Part shown: piece by piece, positions 35,001-44,153 of the stretch | How the letters are laid out: the number at the start of each line of letters is the position of its first letter | How positions within the stretch are numbered: the first letter of the stretch is position 1 | Source: an uncultured Robinsoniella sp. | GTDB lineage: Bacteria > Bacillota > Clostridia > Lachnospirales > Lachnospiraceae | Direction of reading: 5' to 3' | NCBI GenBank assembly: GCA_900539655.1 | Contig: UQCR01000005.1 | Coordinates: 80,054 to 144,053 of the forward strand | DNA: 64,000 nt | Notes under the pieces: generated by a model | Database searches by the model: none | Told to the model about the DNA's origin: nothing | Seen by the model: only the letters and a program-made list of their open reading frames with translations | Program-made: the position numbers and the translations under genes

Positions 35001-38000
35001 ACAGCGTTCCGCCCTCTGTCTTAAACTGTGCATAGCGGTCCCAACGGTTTTCGCTCATTTCTTTGGAAATGTCATAATTTACTTTCCCCGGTACAACCTC
35101 AATGGATGCATCTCCGGTTTTTTCCCATACGCCGCCTTCATCTGCAAATTTTTCTGCATTAAATGCAAAATCCTTAGCCGGACTTCCTTCACCCCAGTTT
35201 CCTGCTGCTTCCAGTACATGAGTGCTTGTAGAAGGATATAATACATATGGTGTGTTTTTCTTGCTGTCGATGGTGATTGTGCCACCGTCATTAGAGATTG
35301 TGCCAATTTTCACTTTTCCCTGCTGTGTGGTCTCATATAAGTCAAAGGATGGAACATTCTTAAATTCATCTGTCAGTTCCCAGGTAGTCGGATTGCCTGT
35401 TGTATTCCAATGATACAGCTTTGCGCCTCCGTTAATATCTAACTTGTCGCCTGTTTTGATATCCCAGCTCCATGGAATCAGGGAAGTTGCCTCTCCTGCA
35501 TGGCGTTCTCCTTCATCTGTTGTGGTTCCAGTGTCAGCCCAGGAAGAGATTAATTTTCCGTCCTGACGTAATTCCACCATCTTTGTTTCTTTATTTCTTG
35601 TGGAGGTAACATTTCCTTCAAACGTAATTTGGTCTGTTTCAGATTTTAATACTCCAAAATGCTGCATAAACTTTGTAGGAAGTACTTCGTTATAGAATAC
35701 GGTCACACCCTGCTGTACATCGGTCTTAGAATCGCCCCAGGTGGTTACAACCGGGATTTTCTGTCCTTTGAACAATGCATTTCCAACAAAGATATCCAAA
35801 TCATTTTTTACCATTCTGTAAAGAACGCTCTTGTTTCCTTTGTTCGGATATCCAAGGTCGGTACCCCAATGTGTAAAGGTAACGCCAGGCTCAATTGGTC
35901 CTGAGAACTCCGTACCTACTTTAACGCCAAGGTCATTGATATAATCAACTAATTTGTAAGCATTATAATCATTACCTGTATATACATCAATATAGTAGAA
36001 ATCAAGTCCCTTATCTCCAACCTTTGTCAAATCATAAAGGTCTTTGAACCGTTTCTGAAGCTGTCCTGTTAAAACATCTTTTGTCTGGTCCACGTAGTAT
36101 GCAGTATCAATCCAGTCCCAGCCTTTTGCAAGCCTGTCACTCTGATATCCAGCTGCTGTAGCACCGCTTAAGTTCGGATAATATAATTCATTTGCATCCA
36201 AGTGATATTCGGTGGCATTGAGATGCACACCTATGCTCATGTTATATTTATCGCCTTCGCCGATGAGGGTTTTAAAGTCTTCGACCCCACCCTGTCTTAC
36301 ACCGACATTAGAATAGGAAGGAATATCATCATCATGGCCTTCTGCCTGATAACCTTTATGAAGTACCATCTGCCCAAATCCATCCATATAATTATACAAT
36401 ACCTTACCGGTTTCTAAGGAATTAAGGAATGGATCATTTGCCTGGCTTGCAAAGTTAAATGCAATATACATCATATTGTTCGCCATGTCCTTAGCACCAA
36501 ATGCTTCTTCCAGGATGTACTTTCTATGTGCAACTGCCGCATCCTGCCAGTCAACATTTCCATCTGCATTTGCATCTTCTGTGATAACAATTTTTGCCCA
36601 GGGAAGTTCTTCCTTATCGGTGCTGTCTCCATAACGGTAAGTCCATTCACCATTTCGGATCTGTGCCTTTTTCACCAGGGATTTTACGGATTTTTCCATT
36701 ACTACTTTATTTCCGCCAGACATAACATTGTTTTCAATGGAAGCAGCCAGACCATTTCCACTGATCATTGCCATCGTGGTACCTTCCGCACCGCTCTTTT
36801 CCATCTGAGACATATCATCTGCCAGTTCTTCGGATACCCCATGCCATTGGCCATTTGATTTTGTCCAGGCATAAGATGGGCCTTCCATCTTATCATCTGC
36901 ATAAGCCCAGGAATTGTCTCCCAGTGAAAATGTCTTTACTTTAACGCTTCCGGTTTCAGCAATATCTGTGATTTTAAATTCTACCACATGATTTTCTGCT
37001 ACAGTAAGGGTTGCTTTTATTGTGACACCTTTATCTGCAAAATCCATTACGTATTCGTAGGTACTGTCATCTTTCTTCGTTCCGGTTACAGCCGGTGATA
37101 ATTTTTCACCATTCAGCACTACGGTTCCCAGCTGATCTTCCTGTCCTCTCATAGTCTTCTCATTCAGCTTATAGGAAAGGATACGCGGGAATGACTGATC
37201 AATCACAGCTGTCAGTCCGTCTTTTTGAATCTCAACTGTTTTCTCATTTGCAGAGAATAACGGAAGGGAAGCTTCCTCAATCATTTCAAAGTTATCAAAT
37301 GTCAGCTCTTTGCTTCCATACCAGGATTTAATACCAAAAAGTCCTGGTGTATCACTCATGGATTCCATCGTAACGGACCCCATATCTGTTACAACATTGT
37401 CTTTGTCTGTAAATTTCAGCTGTACGGTATTTCCGATCAGGTCAATTGCAACCTTATAGGTCTCGCCAGCTTTTAAAGAAAAGGTCTTGCCAAATCCTTT
37501 GGTGCTGTCATTTACATTTACACGCCAGTTTCCATTGATATCAACTTCAACGGACAATCCTCCGGTAAAGTCGGTGTCGCGGAAAACGAAACCATAACGT
37601 CCGCCCTGCATATCATCCCCAACGCTTGGTGTGAAATCAAATGTGGCATGCACATCCTTCATTGGAATCGAATCCTTATTTAAGAATCTGGTTACGCCTG
37701 GTACTTTTATGGTCAGCGTGCCTGCTTCTGTATTATGTATTGCATTATTACTGTTATCAAGAGGTTTGCTGGATTCCCAGTTAGGATTATATAAGTCCCC
37801 AAAGGTTTCTTCATATACGCTTAATTCCTCTGCTCCCATTGCATCGATTTTTACATTCATTTTCTCTGCATTTGGATTGTAGATACCGAATCCGCCCTGT
37901 GTCTTATCATAAGAAACTTCTTCCTCTGTACCTACGGTCTGGTTATTTACCTTTAAAGTCAGCTTTCCTTTTACGATTTCAACGCGGATAATGTAATCTT

Positions 38001-40290
38001 CATTTGCTTTAATCGCTTTACTTTCACCAAGTTTCTTTGTACCAGATCCATCCACTAAGGTCCATTCTGTTGCGGAAGTATTGTAAACTTTTACATTTCC
38101 GATCTGAATACCGCTCTTTAGCTGGTCTGCCTGCATTTTTAACTGGAATACACCATGTTCCGGCATACTGATATCTTTATTGACAGCTGCTGCATTCCCT
38201 GCTGCCGCACCTTGCAGATAACCGTCTTTAATCTGAGCTGACTCCAGGCCATCCCAATTTACCGCTGCAATTGTATCATAATACTCTTCATAATAAACTT
38301 TATCCAGTGGAGCTGTTGAGATGTCCTCAAATTTTTCTGTATAAAGCAGATCGTCCACATAAATCTTACCGGTTCCTGTTATTCCGGGATAACCCGTTCC
38401 AATAGAAACTCCTGCCGGTATTTCAGCAGCAGATTTTTTTCCATTGATGCTAAGTGTTACTTTGTCTCCGGTAAAGGAAACTGCAAGATCATTCCAGGAA
38501 TTTAACTTTGGAGATTCTGCTTCCCCTTCCAATGGATATTTCTGATCCCCTAAGACAAACTCCCACTTATTCTCATTGTACTGTACCATTCCAGTACCGA
38601 TCTTAAGTCCAAAGTCTGCATTTTCCGTCTTGACTTTTGCCGCATAAGTTCCCTGTGATAATTCTACGGCATCTGTTAGCTCAGCCATGCCGCTGACATT
38701 TGTCAGGCTCAGAACCTTATTGGATCCTTCCTTTACAATTGCTGGTGATCCCTGGCTCCAGTTTCCTGTGATGCCATCCTGGAAATCATTTTCATATTTC
38801 AAGATAGCTTCCGGCTCAATTATTTTATTGGTGTAGATAACATCATCAATTAATACGGCAGTACTTCCCCAGGTACGGATACCAAACTGACCTGCCACAC
38901 CATTTTTTAATACATCCAGATTAAAGGTTCCCACCGGTTCTTTGTTTAAATAAACGGTGATCGATCCTTCCCGGAAATTAATGATTAAATCATTCCAGGT
39001 TCCGTTCACTGGTTTTTGCATATCAATGGAAGGATAACCAGACTGATTTTCTACAACCCATTGTCCCCCATCCCAGTTTAACTCACGGAACTTGCCATCC
39101 TTCGCTCCAAAGCGAAATCCAAACTGCTTCGGTGTGCTATTGGCAGGTGCAACCGCCTTGTAACGAAGCGATAAGGTTCCCTCTTTGATATCCGGTGAAT
39201 CCAGATCTACCACTCTTCCTTTACCGGATGCTATTTTCAATACCCTGTTTCCGGTATCTGTTGTTTCAATCGCTGCAGCATTGTTACTCCACTTTGGGGT
39301 ATATGCCGGATCTTCATAATCCTGGACATATTCCACAACGTTGGATGGCTTGTCCTTTGTTCCTACACCTTCTACCTTGAAGTCTTTAATAGAAATTGTG
39401 GCTGCTGCACTATACCACTTGAACAATCCAGCCTGTCCTCTTTGCTGAACCAATGATTCCGTCATTATATCAGGAACTGTTTCATCATAAATGATCTCAT
39501 CATCAACCGCAATCACAACACGTTCGCCATGAAATCCGATACGAAGTTTATATTCTGTCCCCTGATCCAGTACTGGCCCTTTAAATGTTTTGTAAGCGCC
39601 GTCCACTACCTGAAGAACCCAATTTCCCTGGACATCGTATCTAACGGAAACTCCATTAGAATCCTCATTTGTCTTAAACAAAAATCCTATTCTTTCCCCT
39701 TCAGATTGATATTTAAAAGTTGTCGTAATGATACCTGAAGACATATATGGAGACTTATCCCAGGTCGCAACAAATTTGCTATCGGTCAGAGAATTAATTT
39801 TCATGGTTAACCCATTATCTACCGTTGCCGTACCAGTACCAAACTTATAGGTAAATGGTTCCGGTTCATTTGACTGGTAATTGTTTTCATAAAATACAAT
39901 TTCCTGCCCTTTTGGTATTTCTGAACGGATGGTATTTAAAAGGCTGGCAAATTCTTCGTCTGCACTAACCCCTTCTGCCGCATTTGCAGCATTCTTCTCC
40001 TGCAATTCACTCTCTGTCTCTGCTGCCTCGGTTGCAGCCCCTTCCGTTGTGATACCTTCTGTATCGCTTGTTGATTCAGGCTCCTCTATATCCGTTGTCT
40101 CACTCTGCACCTCTGTTTCCTTTACACCCTCTGTCTCAGTGAGTATCTCCATTGCTTCGGACCCATTCTCCTGCAGTTCTGCCGCATGCACAACCCCTGC
40201 TGAAAATAAACCTTCCGCACTGGAGCATACCAGACATAGAGATAATGTAAAGCTGATTACTCTCGCCGCCAGATGCCTCTTGTTCCTCAT
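32008..40290 (-). CDS. Secreted GH101 endo-alpha-N-acetylgalactosaminidase, multi-domain
   Basis: 2760 residues. Signal peptide 1-37; Thr/Glu-rich linker to ~105; four or five concanavalin-like modules (~130-305, 320-490, 495-655, 665-820 and 825-1005); GH101 with its beta-sandwich (~1010-1240) and barrel (~1250-1560) and C-terminal beta-domains with CBM-like modules (~1700-1865 and 1875-2065); FIVAR-type helical repeats (~2065-2600); and two BIG2-like Ig domains (~2600-2760). By comparison with pneumococcal GH101, Asp1435 (FYYIDVYTGND) is the likely nucleophile and Glu1461 (GTEFSGPIEP) the acid/base. The family releases core-1 Gal-GalNAc from mucin Ser/Thr. No LPXTG motif, so it is secreted or held by its BIG2/FIVAR modules. 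The product call is firm; module borders are rough. Confidence 0.92.
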   Translation of the reverse strand: MRNKRHLAARVISFTLSLCLVCSSAEGLFSAGVVHAAELQENGSEAMEILTETEGVKETEVQSETTDIEEPESTSDTEGITTEGAATEAAETESELQEKNAANAAEGVSADEEFASLLNTIRSEIPKGQEIVFYENNYQSNEPEPFTYKFGTGTATVDNGLTMKINSLTDSKFVATWDKSPYMSSGIITTTFKYQSEGERIGFLFKTNEDSNGVSVRYDVQGNWVLQVVDGAYKTFKGPVLDQGTEYKLRIGFHGERVVIAVDDEIIYDETVPDIMTESLVQQRGQAGLFKWYSAAATISIKDFKVEGVGTKDKPSNVVEYVQDYEDPAYTPKWSNNAAAIETTDTGNRVLKIASGKGRVVDLDSPDIKEGTLSLRYKAVAPANSTPKQFGFRFGAKDGKFRELNWDGGQWVVENQSGYPSIDMQKPVNGTWNDLIINFREGSITVYLNKEPVGTFNLDVLKNGVAGQFGIRTWGSTAVLIDDVIYTNKIIEPEAILKYENDFQDGITGNWSQGSPAIVKEGSNKVLSLTNVSGMAELTDAVELSQGTYAAKVKTENADFGLKIGTGMVQYNENKWEFVLGDQKYPLEGEAESPKLNSWNDLAVSFTGDKVTLSINGKKSAAEIPAGVSIGTGYPGITGTGKIYVDDLLYTEKFEDISTAPLDKVYYEEYYDTIAAVNWDGLESAQIKDGYLQGAAAGNAAAVNKDISMPEHGVFQLKMQADQLKSGIQIGNVKVYNTSATEWTLVDGSGTKKLGESKAIKANEDYIIRVEIVKGKLTLKVNNQTVGTEEEVSYDKTQGGFGIYNPNAEKMNVKIDAMGAEELSVYEETFGDLYNPNWESSKPLDNSNNAIHNTEAGTLTIKVPGVTRFLNKDSIPMKDVHATFDFTPSVGDDMQGGRYGFVFRDTDFTGGLSVEVDINGNWRVNVNDSTKGFGKTFSLKAGETYKVAIDLIGNTVQLKFTDKDNVVTDMGSVTMESMSDTPGLFGIKSWYGSKELTFDNFEMIEEASLPLFSANEKTVEIQKDGLTAVIDQSFPRILSYKLNEKTMRGQEDQLGTVVLNGEKLSPAVTGTKKDDSTYEYVMDFADKGVTIKATLTVAENHVVEFKITDIAETGSVKVKTFSLGDNSWAYADDKMEGPSYAWTKSNGQWHGVSEELADDMSQMEKSGAEGTTMAMISGNGLAASIENNVMSGGNKVVMEKSVKSLVKKAQIRNGEWTYRYGDSTDKEELPWAKIVITEDANADGNVDWQDAAVAHRKYILEEAFGAKDMANNMMYIAFNFASQANDPFLNSLETGKVLYNYMDGFGQMVLHKGYQAEGHDDDIPSYSNVGVRQGGVEDFKTLIGEGDKYNMSIGVHLNATEYHLDANELYYPNLSGATAAGYQSDRLAKGWDWIDTAYYVDQTKDVLTGQLQKRFKDLYDLTKVGDKGLDFYYIDVYTGNDYNAYKLVDYINDLGVKVGTEFSGPIEPGVTFTHWGTDLGYPNKGNKSVLYRMVKNDLDIFVGNALFKGQKIPVVTTWGDSKTDVQQGVTVFYNEVLPTKFMQHFGVLKSETDQITFEGNVTSTRNKETKMVELRQDGKLISSWADTGTTTDEGERHAGEATSLIPWSWDIKTGDKLDINGGAKLYHWNTTGNPTTWELTDEFKNVPSFDLYETTQQGKVKIGTISNDGGTITIDSKKNTPYVLYPSTSTHVLEAAGNWGEGSPAKDFAFNAEKFADEGGVWEKTGDASIEVVPGKVNYDISKEMSENRWDRYAQFKTEGGTLSQEMTGLKPGQDYTVGVWTETQNGRKASIEVTIGDQTYTNFVTGKDGVHRSSFKYVGTRWQRMDVEFTVPEGVTTAQIKLTAEKGDGVVNFDDVKVWQHTTTEDDVNNSDYVLYEDFENTYEGWGPLEYGGGSRKIHIASDRSNENDNNEIVKPGEDKVGPVMTWVLDGENSLKLNENEVGRYVVTNESGLKLQPNTSYDLTFDYTLEDGCDYVVYVKPVSQGAEGKLGFKDHDNATEVKLSHTPTTGDKKTKSTFKGTFTTGAAEDYQIYFYEKAILKPTDSNPTSAYALILDNVGVKYNYEEMKNKLQQLYDANKDLKEGDYTAQSWKVFKEALDAAQEALGSQESTAAALKEAYDALDKAVSGLKAHGVLEDLIKQAEAVKQGEYSANSYARLASALENARNVDRNNQEAVIEAEKNLKNAMDGLVRTVEALEALEEAKKIVQDDFTTDSFTALQNAITEVENLIKNSLELTQLQLNASVERLASAQKALVKKVQNPVIEKLKTIYDTYNGQDSVYTSNSFSAMKQVLTSIEAAMADLSNVSEAEGNELLKQAKQAENQLVKRAEKTKLREAYESAKDLPLNQYTDISIKNLKDLFPQIDAVLEDVDIDQKSVDEIYEKLEDAINGLVKIVEAQKALTEAKKVVQGNYTKDSFTTLQNAIKEVENLIANSTDLTQAKLDAAVGRMTAAQNSLVKVVQKNVIDSLRTIYNTYNGKDAAYTSNSFAAMKQVLARIETVLADTSNVSEKEGSDLLVQVKAAESQLVKRADKTNLNSAYQSAKAISFSKYTDKTVKAVKDLFSQIDAVMANANADQKTVDALYNKLNQAVKGLVKKTITSVKLNVKKKTLGEKEKFKLTVKLKPSGVSAGTLKWSSSDKKIVTVDKKGRITAKKPGTAKITVKTANKKSAYCTITVRKKPKSVTLTAKSDRLKVNKTMQLKTKLSKGSAGKVTYSSNKPKIATVSASGKVKALKKGTVTITVKTYNNKKDHVKIKIVK
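32500..33705. repeat. Two tandem ~600-bp repeats in the FIVAR region
   Basis: Residues ~2196-2396 and ~2397-2597 of the GH101 protein align along their length; for example DSFTALQNAITEVENLI with DSFTTLQNAIKEVENLI, and YTSNSFSAMKQVL with YTSNSFAAMKQVL. This is an internal duplication of about 200 residues covering several FIVAR-type units, divided near 33105. Confidence 0.85.
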
Positions 40291-40539
40291 AACTTTTCCT
40301 CCTGTTACTTATTATTACAGAAACCTTATCCTGTTACCCACAGAATAAATTATATACTAAATTTTAGCAATATCTTCTATGCAAATAAGCAATATTCCAC
40401 AAAAAAAGCCCTCGATTACACAAGTGCACCTTAAACTTCACTCTCACTTTCTACTTTAGGTTATACTATTTTATATCTTTTGTATATTGCATTTCTTTTT
40501 ATAAATCTTGTCAAGTTAAAATTCATATAAAATGTATTT

Positions 40540-42282
40540 TTATCCAGGCAAGCTGTCTTTCACACATAAGGTTCCATATCCCAGGGTGGGATTTGGGTAG
40601 ACCCGCTCTACATTTAAAGGCCTCGCGCCGCGGATCAGATAAGCTTTTACTTTCTCTCCATATAAATAAGGATCATTTCCCATAACCATCCCCCACTGCA
40701 TTAACATTGCCGCTGCCCCTGTCACAAACGGCGTTGCAAAAGAAGTTCCGGAGACGGTGGCATATCCCCCTCCTGGTGTTGCTGTTGTAATGTCTACTCC
40801 GGGAGCTGACAAATCCGGTTTAATCTGGCTGTTATCTCTGTTATAACCTCTTCCTGAAAAAGGTGCATATGTTAAAAGCCTGGAATCATAAGCGCCTACC
40901 GCAATGACTTTTCTTGCCGTAGAAGGGATTGTAAGCGTTGTTTCCACTGTCGGCTGATAAAACCTGGTACCAATCCCCACCGCTGCCGATGCCGGAAGCC
41001 AGACATCATATCTGCCTTCTACGATTCGTTTAGGTGTAAAGATCAGCCTCCAGATACCACTGTCAATATAAGTATCCCGCGGGATAAAATCAATATAGAT
41101 CTCCTGTGACACACTGCTTGGACTGGGCTCTCCATAATAGATGAGCAGCTGGGTCATACCCGCGACATAACGCTGAGGCCCCAGGACTTCCTGCAATGGC
41201 CCTATTACCTGACCGGATGGATGCACAATGCTGATATCAAATTCATCCACATAAGACTTCCAGATCTGCAGATTTATACTCAGTTCATTATTAACAATCC
41301 CAAATTGTATTTCCACAGGCTCATTATTGCGCAGTATTCCGGAAGTATGGCCACCTGTACTCCCCTCATTTCCCGTACCCACTGATATTGTAGATTTCCA
41401 CAGATTTGAAATATCATCGATATATGTTTCCAGAAGACCGCTTCCATCATGTGATCCATACACAGTTCCAAAGCTCAGATTAATGGCAACGGGCTTCTGA
41501 TATTCAATTGCCTTCCTGATTACATAGTCCAGCGCCTGCATCAGCTCCGTCGTTCTGGGAAATGAATTCGGGCGTGCCAGCCCCAGCTTTACGACTATAA
41601 TGTCACTTTCATAGGCAACCCCTCTGTATCTTCCGTTAGATGCCCTTCCATTCCCTGCGGCTATGCCAAGTACCTGGGTACCATGACCGCTTAAGTCTCT
41701 GGATGGCACTGCCTGGGTTGACTGGACTTCCCCTTCTGTCTCAGGATTTAATGCGGCGTTAATCTGCGCCTGATTAAATTCTGTTCCAATTCTGAATCCT
41801 TCCGGAGGATTCCCCGGCAGCGTCTGATCCCAGATATTTAAGATGCGGGTACTTCCATTGGGATTTCGAAAATCAGGATGTGTATAATCCACCCCAGAGT
41901 CAATGACTGCAACAATAATGCCCTCGCCATTTAAATTAAAAGCTGGAGTCTGCAGCACATTCATGCAGGACGCAGCCCTTCCCTGATTCACAGAAAAGAA
42001 TAACCGCTTTGGTTTTTCAATAAATTCAACCTCCGGCTGTGCAGCCAGAAAATCAATTTTTGACTCCGGTAATGTGATAATTGCATATTCATTGATTAAT
42101 TCCACAACCTGAATGTCTTCGCTCTCAAGCCTTGATATGTCTCCTGAGTACTTTACAATAATTTCCCACTTCTGATCTATAGGATCATACCCCACATCTA
42201 AAGTCAGGGATTTTTCCCGCTCTTCCGGAGTAGCATCCAGCGCCAGGTTCAGAAGATTTTCTATTTTTTGATCAGTTGCCAT
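40540..42282 (-). CDS. Subtilisin-family (S8, Csp-like) serine protease
   Basis: 580 residues. Catalytic triad Asp128 (AVIDSGVDYTHPDF), His200 (LSGHGTQVLG) and Ser514 (SGTSFATPFVTGAA) are all present. The N-terminal ~95 residues form a pro-domain-like beta-alpha fold, and an inserted jelly-roll-like region lies between His and Ser, as in clostridial Csp proteases. There is no classical signal peptide, which is also usual for Csp proteins. Csp proteases process spore germination hydrolases in Clostridium perfringens and relatives. Whether this one does is unknown: its neighbours are a mucinase and fibre genes, so a surface role is as likely. Confidence 0.88.
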   Translation of the reverse strand: MATDQKIENLLNLALDATPEEREKSLTLDVGYDPIDQKWEIIVKYSGDISRLESEDIQVVELINEYAIITLPESKIDFLAAQPEVEFIEKPKRLFFSVNQGRAASCMNVLQTPAFNLNGEGIIVAVIDSGVDYTHPDFRNPNGSTRILNIWDQTLPGNPPEGFRIGTEFNQAQINAALNPETEGEVQSTQAVPSRDLSGHGTQVLGIAAGNGRASNGRYRGVAYESDIIVVKLGLARPNSFPRTTELMQALDYVIRKAIEYQKPVAINLSFGTVYGSHDGSGLLETYIDDISNLWKSTISVGTGNEGSTGGHTSGILRNNEPVEIQFGIVNNELSINLQIWKSYVDEFDISIVHPSGQVIGPLQEVLGPQRYVAGMTQLLIYYGEPSPSSVSQEIYIDFIPRDTYIDSGIWRLIFTPKRIVEGRYDVWLPASAAVGIGTRFYQPTVETTLTIPSTARKVIAVGAYDSRLLTYAPFSGRGYNRDNSQIKPDLSAPGVDITTATPGGGYATVSGTSFATPFVTGAAAMLMQWGMVMGNDPYLYGEKVKAYLIRGARPLNVERVYPNPTLGYGTLCVKDSLPG

Positions 42283-42308
42283 AACGTATTCTCACCCTTA
42301 TTCTGCAA

Positions 42309-42344
42309 TTAAGGACGGAAGATTAAACAATCTTCCGTCCTTAA
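42309..42344. terminator. Hairpin after the 42.4-kb TasA-like gene
   Basis: A perfect 16-bp inverted repeat TTAAGGACGGAAGATT / AATCTTCCGTCCTTAA with loop AAAC. The trailing sequence on the minus strand is only moderately U-rich (TTAATTGC), so it may act as a weak terminator or an mRNA 3'-end stabiliser before the protease gene. Confidence 0.75.
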
Positions 42345-42368
42345 CAATTATTAATACATTATATGATT

Positions 42369-42980
42369 TTACTTGGCCTGATATTCTATAATTTCACTTG
42401 GGCTGCTAACTGGCCATGGAGCATCTTTCCCAAAATCCGGTGTTACATTTCTAGCCTGAATTGCTTCCACATTAAAGATAATTTCTATTTTTGCAGAATT
42501 AAATGCATTCGTCCATGAGGTAGGGATCTGCATCGTATAGATATTTCCGGCGATTTCCTGCTCTTTTAACAGCGGAATCTTATCATTTCCGGTTACAATC
42601 TCTTTATAATAGATGTAGTCACCTTTCAGTGTCCAGTTCTCACTTAAAACTGCTCCAAAGTCAGAAGTTCCATCTGTTTTAAACAGCGGGTAATCCACAT
42701 CATTTACCGTTACCTTAGGAGCTGCTATACGAATATAAGAATCCTGACTGTCTGCAGCTAAATTAATTGTGGGGTCCTTTCTAATAGGATCACCAGGTAA
42801 CAATGACTGATAATTTTCTTCTATATAATTAGGTTCTTTGATCTCTACGCTGACAAAACCAACTGCCAGTTTATTATTTACCGTATCTTTATCGGTAAAC
42901 CAAGCTAACGTAGCTCCCACAGTCACGAGACCAACAAGTGCAGCTGTCGTAACCAACAGCGCTATTTTTTTCTTAACCAT
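42369..42980 (-). CDS. TasA/CalY-like protein with SipW-type signal
   Basis: 203 residues. The signal segment MVKKKIALLVTTAALVGLVT ends in GATLAWFTDKDTVNN, the form cleaved by SipW-type signal peptidases; GFVSVEIKEPNY then begins a beta-sandwich typical of the TasA/camelysin family. TasA proteins polymerise into extracellular fibres. The gene overlaps the stop of the small WQG protein gene by one base (TAATG), and GAGGAGGAAGAG provides the RBS. It is one of five such proteins in this island; they share the signal region but little else, so they may form different fibre parts. Confidence 0.82.
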   Translation of the reverse strand: MVKKKIALLVTTAALVGLVTVGATLAWFTDKDTVNNKLAVGFVSVEIKEPNYIEENYQSLLPGDPIRKDPTINLAADSQDSYIRIAAPKVTVNDVDYPLFKTDGTSDFGAVLSENWTLKGDYIYYKEIVTGNDKIPLLKEQEIAGNIYTMQIPTSWTNAFNSAKIEIIFNVEAIQARNVTPDFGKDAPWPVSSPSEIIEYQAK

Positions 42981-43195
42981 TACTCTTCCTCCTCTTCGCC
43001 TATGGCAGAATCCATCAAACGGATTAACTCTAATGCACTACGGAATGGCTGTATTCTTTTTTCTTCTACCCAGTTTACCGTTCCCTGCCACGTCTGATTT
43101 TTTCTGCTCTTTACTGTAACAATAAACGTTTTCTCTTCGTTTTTATTGGAACCACCCATATATTTCGAATCCATTCCTTTCTTCCGTTGAGCCAT
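42980..43195 (-). CDS. Small WQG-domain protein of unknown function
   Basis: About 71 residues if started at the ATG at 43195. The frame is open further to a TTG at 43246, but that lies in a repeat element and is doubtful; an ATG at 43174 has AAAGGA next to it. The core FIVTVKSRKNQTWQGTVNW..EKRIQPFRSALELIRLMDSAI matches the C-terminus of the protein at 50250-50690 (FDVIVISRRHSTWQGEVHN..GEKLGSFEGAIQMIQIV), so both contain the same unnamed ~45-residue domain. It has no signal or membrane helix, so it is cytoplasmic. It is coupled to the following TasA-like gene, which points to a role in control or assembly of fibres. Confidence 0.65.
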   Translation of the reverse strand: MAQRKKGMDSKYMGGSNKNEEKTFIVTVKSRKNQTWQGTVNWVEEKRIQPFRSALELIRLMDSAIGEEEEE

Positions 43196-43219
43196 CAGGC
43201 TGATTTCGCCGCTAATTGC

Positions 43220-43397
43220 TGAAGTTTGTAATTTTATAAACTTCAAGCGTGTTTTCTCACTGCTTGTATCCGGTGTTTGCTCCGCTTTGCGGGAGATCAG
43301 TGCAAAATTGGGGGCGTAGTGGGGTTACGTTCTTAATTTGCACGGCCGCCCCCTGCTTGGCAGAGCCATCGGATCAGGCGATGAATTTCAAACACGC
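43220..43397. repeat. Structured, MITE-like intergenic element
   Basis: A GC-rich insert in an AT-rich setting with inverted ends GCGTGTTT (43247-43254) and AAACACGC (43390-43397). A hairpin TGAAGTTT/AAACTTCA (43220-43227 with 43238-43245) adjoins one end. Inside, GTGCAAA (43300-43306) pairs with TTTGCAC (43337-43343) and GGGGGCG (43310-43316) with CGCCCCC (43347-43353), interleaved as in a pseudoknot; CATCG/CGATG near 43368-43384 forms another hairpin. No protein is encoded. It could be a non-autonomous mobile repeat or a structured RNA. Confidence 0.6.
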
Positions 43398-43428
43398 TCT
43401 GGTGAGTATTTACTGTTTGTTGCTATCC

Positions 43429-43472
43429 TGTTTACTGTGCTTCTATGTTTACTGTGCCTCTATGTTTGCTGG
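43429..43472. repeat. 17-bp tandem repeat spanning a stop codon
   Basis: Two full copies of TGTTTACTGTGC(T/C)TCTA and part of a third. The TAA stop of the TasA-like gene at 43449-44057 lies inside the array, so its last residues (ANIEAQ) are encoded by one repeat unit. Confidence 0.75.
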
Positions 43473-44057
43473 TTTATTTGTTTCTGCCTGAATATCATTT
43501 CCTTCTGAATCTCTCCATCCCATAATTGAACCACGTTCTGAATATGGTGTAAAGCTATCAGCCTGAATTGCTTCCGCAAAAACGTTAATCTTAAATGTCA
43601 GTTCCGATACTTCATTACCCCAGTTCTCCGGTATTTTAACACTCTGGAACAGATAATCTGACGCACCTGCTGCCATCGATGCCTGATAATAATAGTAACC
43701 ATCTGTTGACAGGAACCATTTAGTTGTATCAATATCAATCAAAGGTAATATATCCGCAACTTGTTCATCACTCAGACCTTCAAATACAATTTTTGCACGT
43801 ACATATGCATCTAAAGATCCTTCATCTACTGTAATTTTAGGGTCTTTTTTAATCGTCTGGTTTGGCTTAACGTCTTTAATCGTATCATCCGGGTTCTTAC
43901 TAAACTCTGGTTCATCTAATTTAATATCAACTTTTCCCATTGTTACAACGTTTGTCTTACTGTCTTTATCTGTGAAATATGCTAAAGTAGCCCCTACTCC
44001 GATTACTGCTACCAATGCTACTGCTGCTACCATGGTTAATATTTTTTTCTTTTTCAT
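43449..44057 (-). CDS. TasA/CalY-like protein with SipW-type signal
   Basis: 202 residues. Signal MKKKKILTMVAAVALVAVIG followed by GATLAYFTDKDSKTN, then MGKVDIKLDEPEF, the clearest SipW-type/TasA pattern in the window. KPNQTIKKDPKITV and DAYVRAKIVFEGL are strands typical of the family. It lies 96 bases after the neighbouring TasA-like gene and probably shares its promoter at 44835-44867. The stop codon sits in a 17-bp tandem repeat. Confidence 0.85.
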   Translation of the reverse strand: MKKKKILTMVAAVALVAVIGVGATLAYFTDKDSKTNVVTMGKVDIKLDEPEFSKNPDDTIKDVKPNQTIKKDPKITVDEGSLDAYVRAKIVFEGLSDEQVADILPLIDIDTTKWFLSTDGYYYYQASMAAGASDYLFQSVKIPENWGNEVSELTFKINVFAEAIQADSFTPYSERGSIMGWRDSEGNDIQAETNKPANIEAQ

Positions 44058-44153
44058 AATTTATTACCTATCCTCTCAATTTTATATTTGGGGTTCTATA
44101 CTCATTATATTCGGGGTTTTGATGTTCATTTATGGATGATTGTGATTCATTTT

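Noticed and set aside
43196..43246. TTG start and N-terminal extension of the small WQG protein
   Set aside because: The extension lies in a hairpin at the edge of a repeat element and lacks a ribosome binding site.
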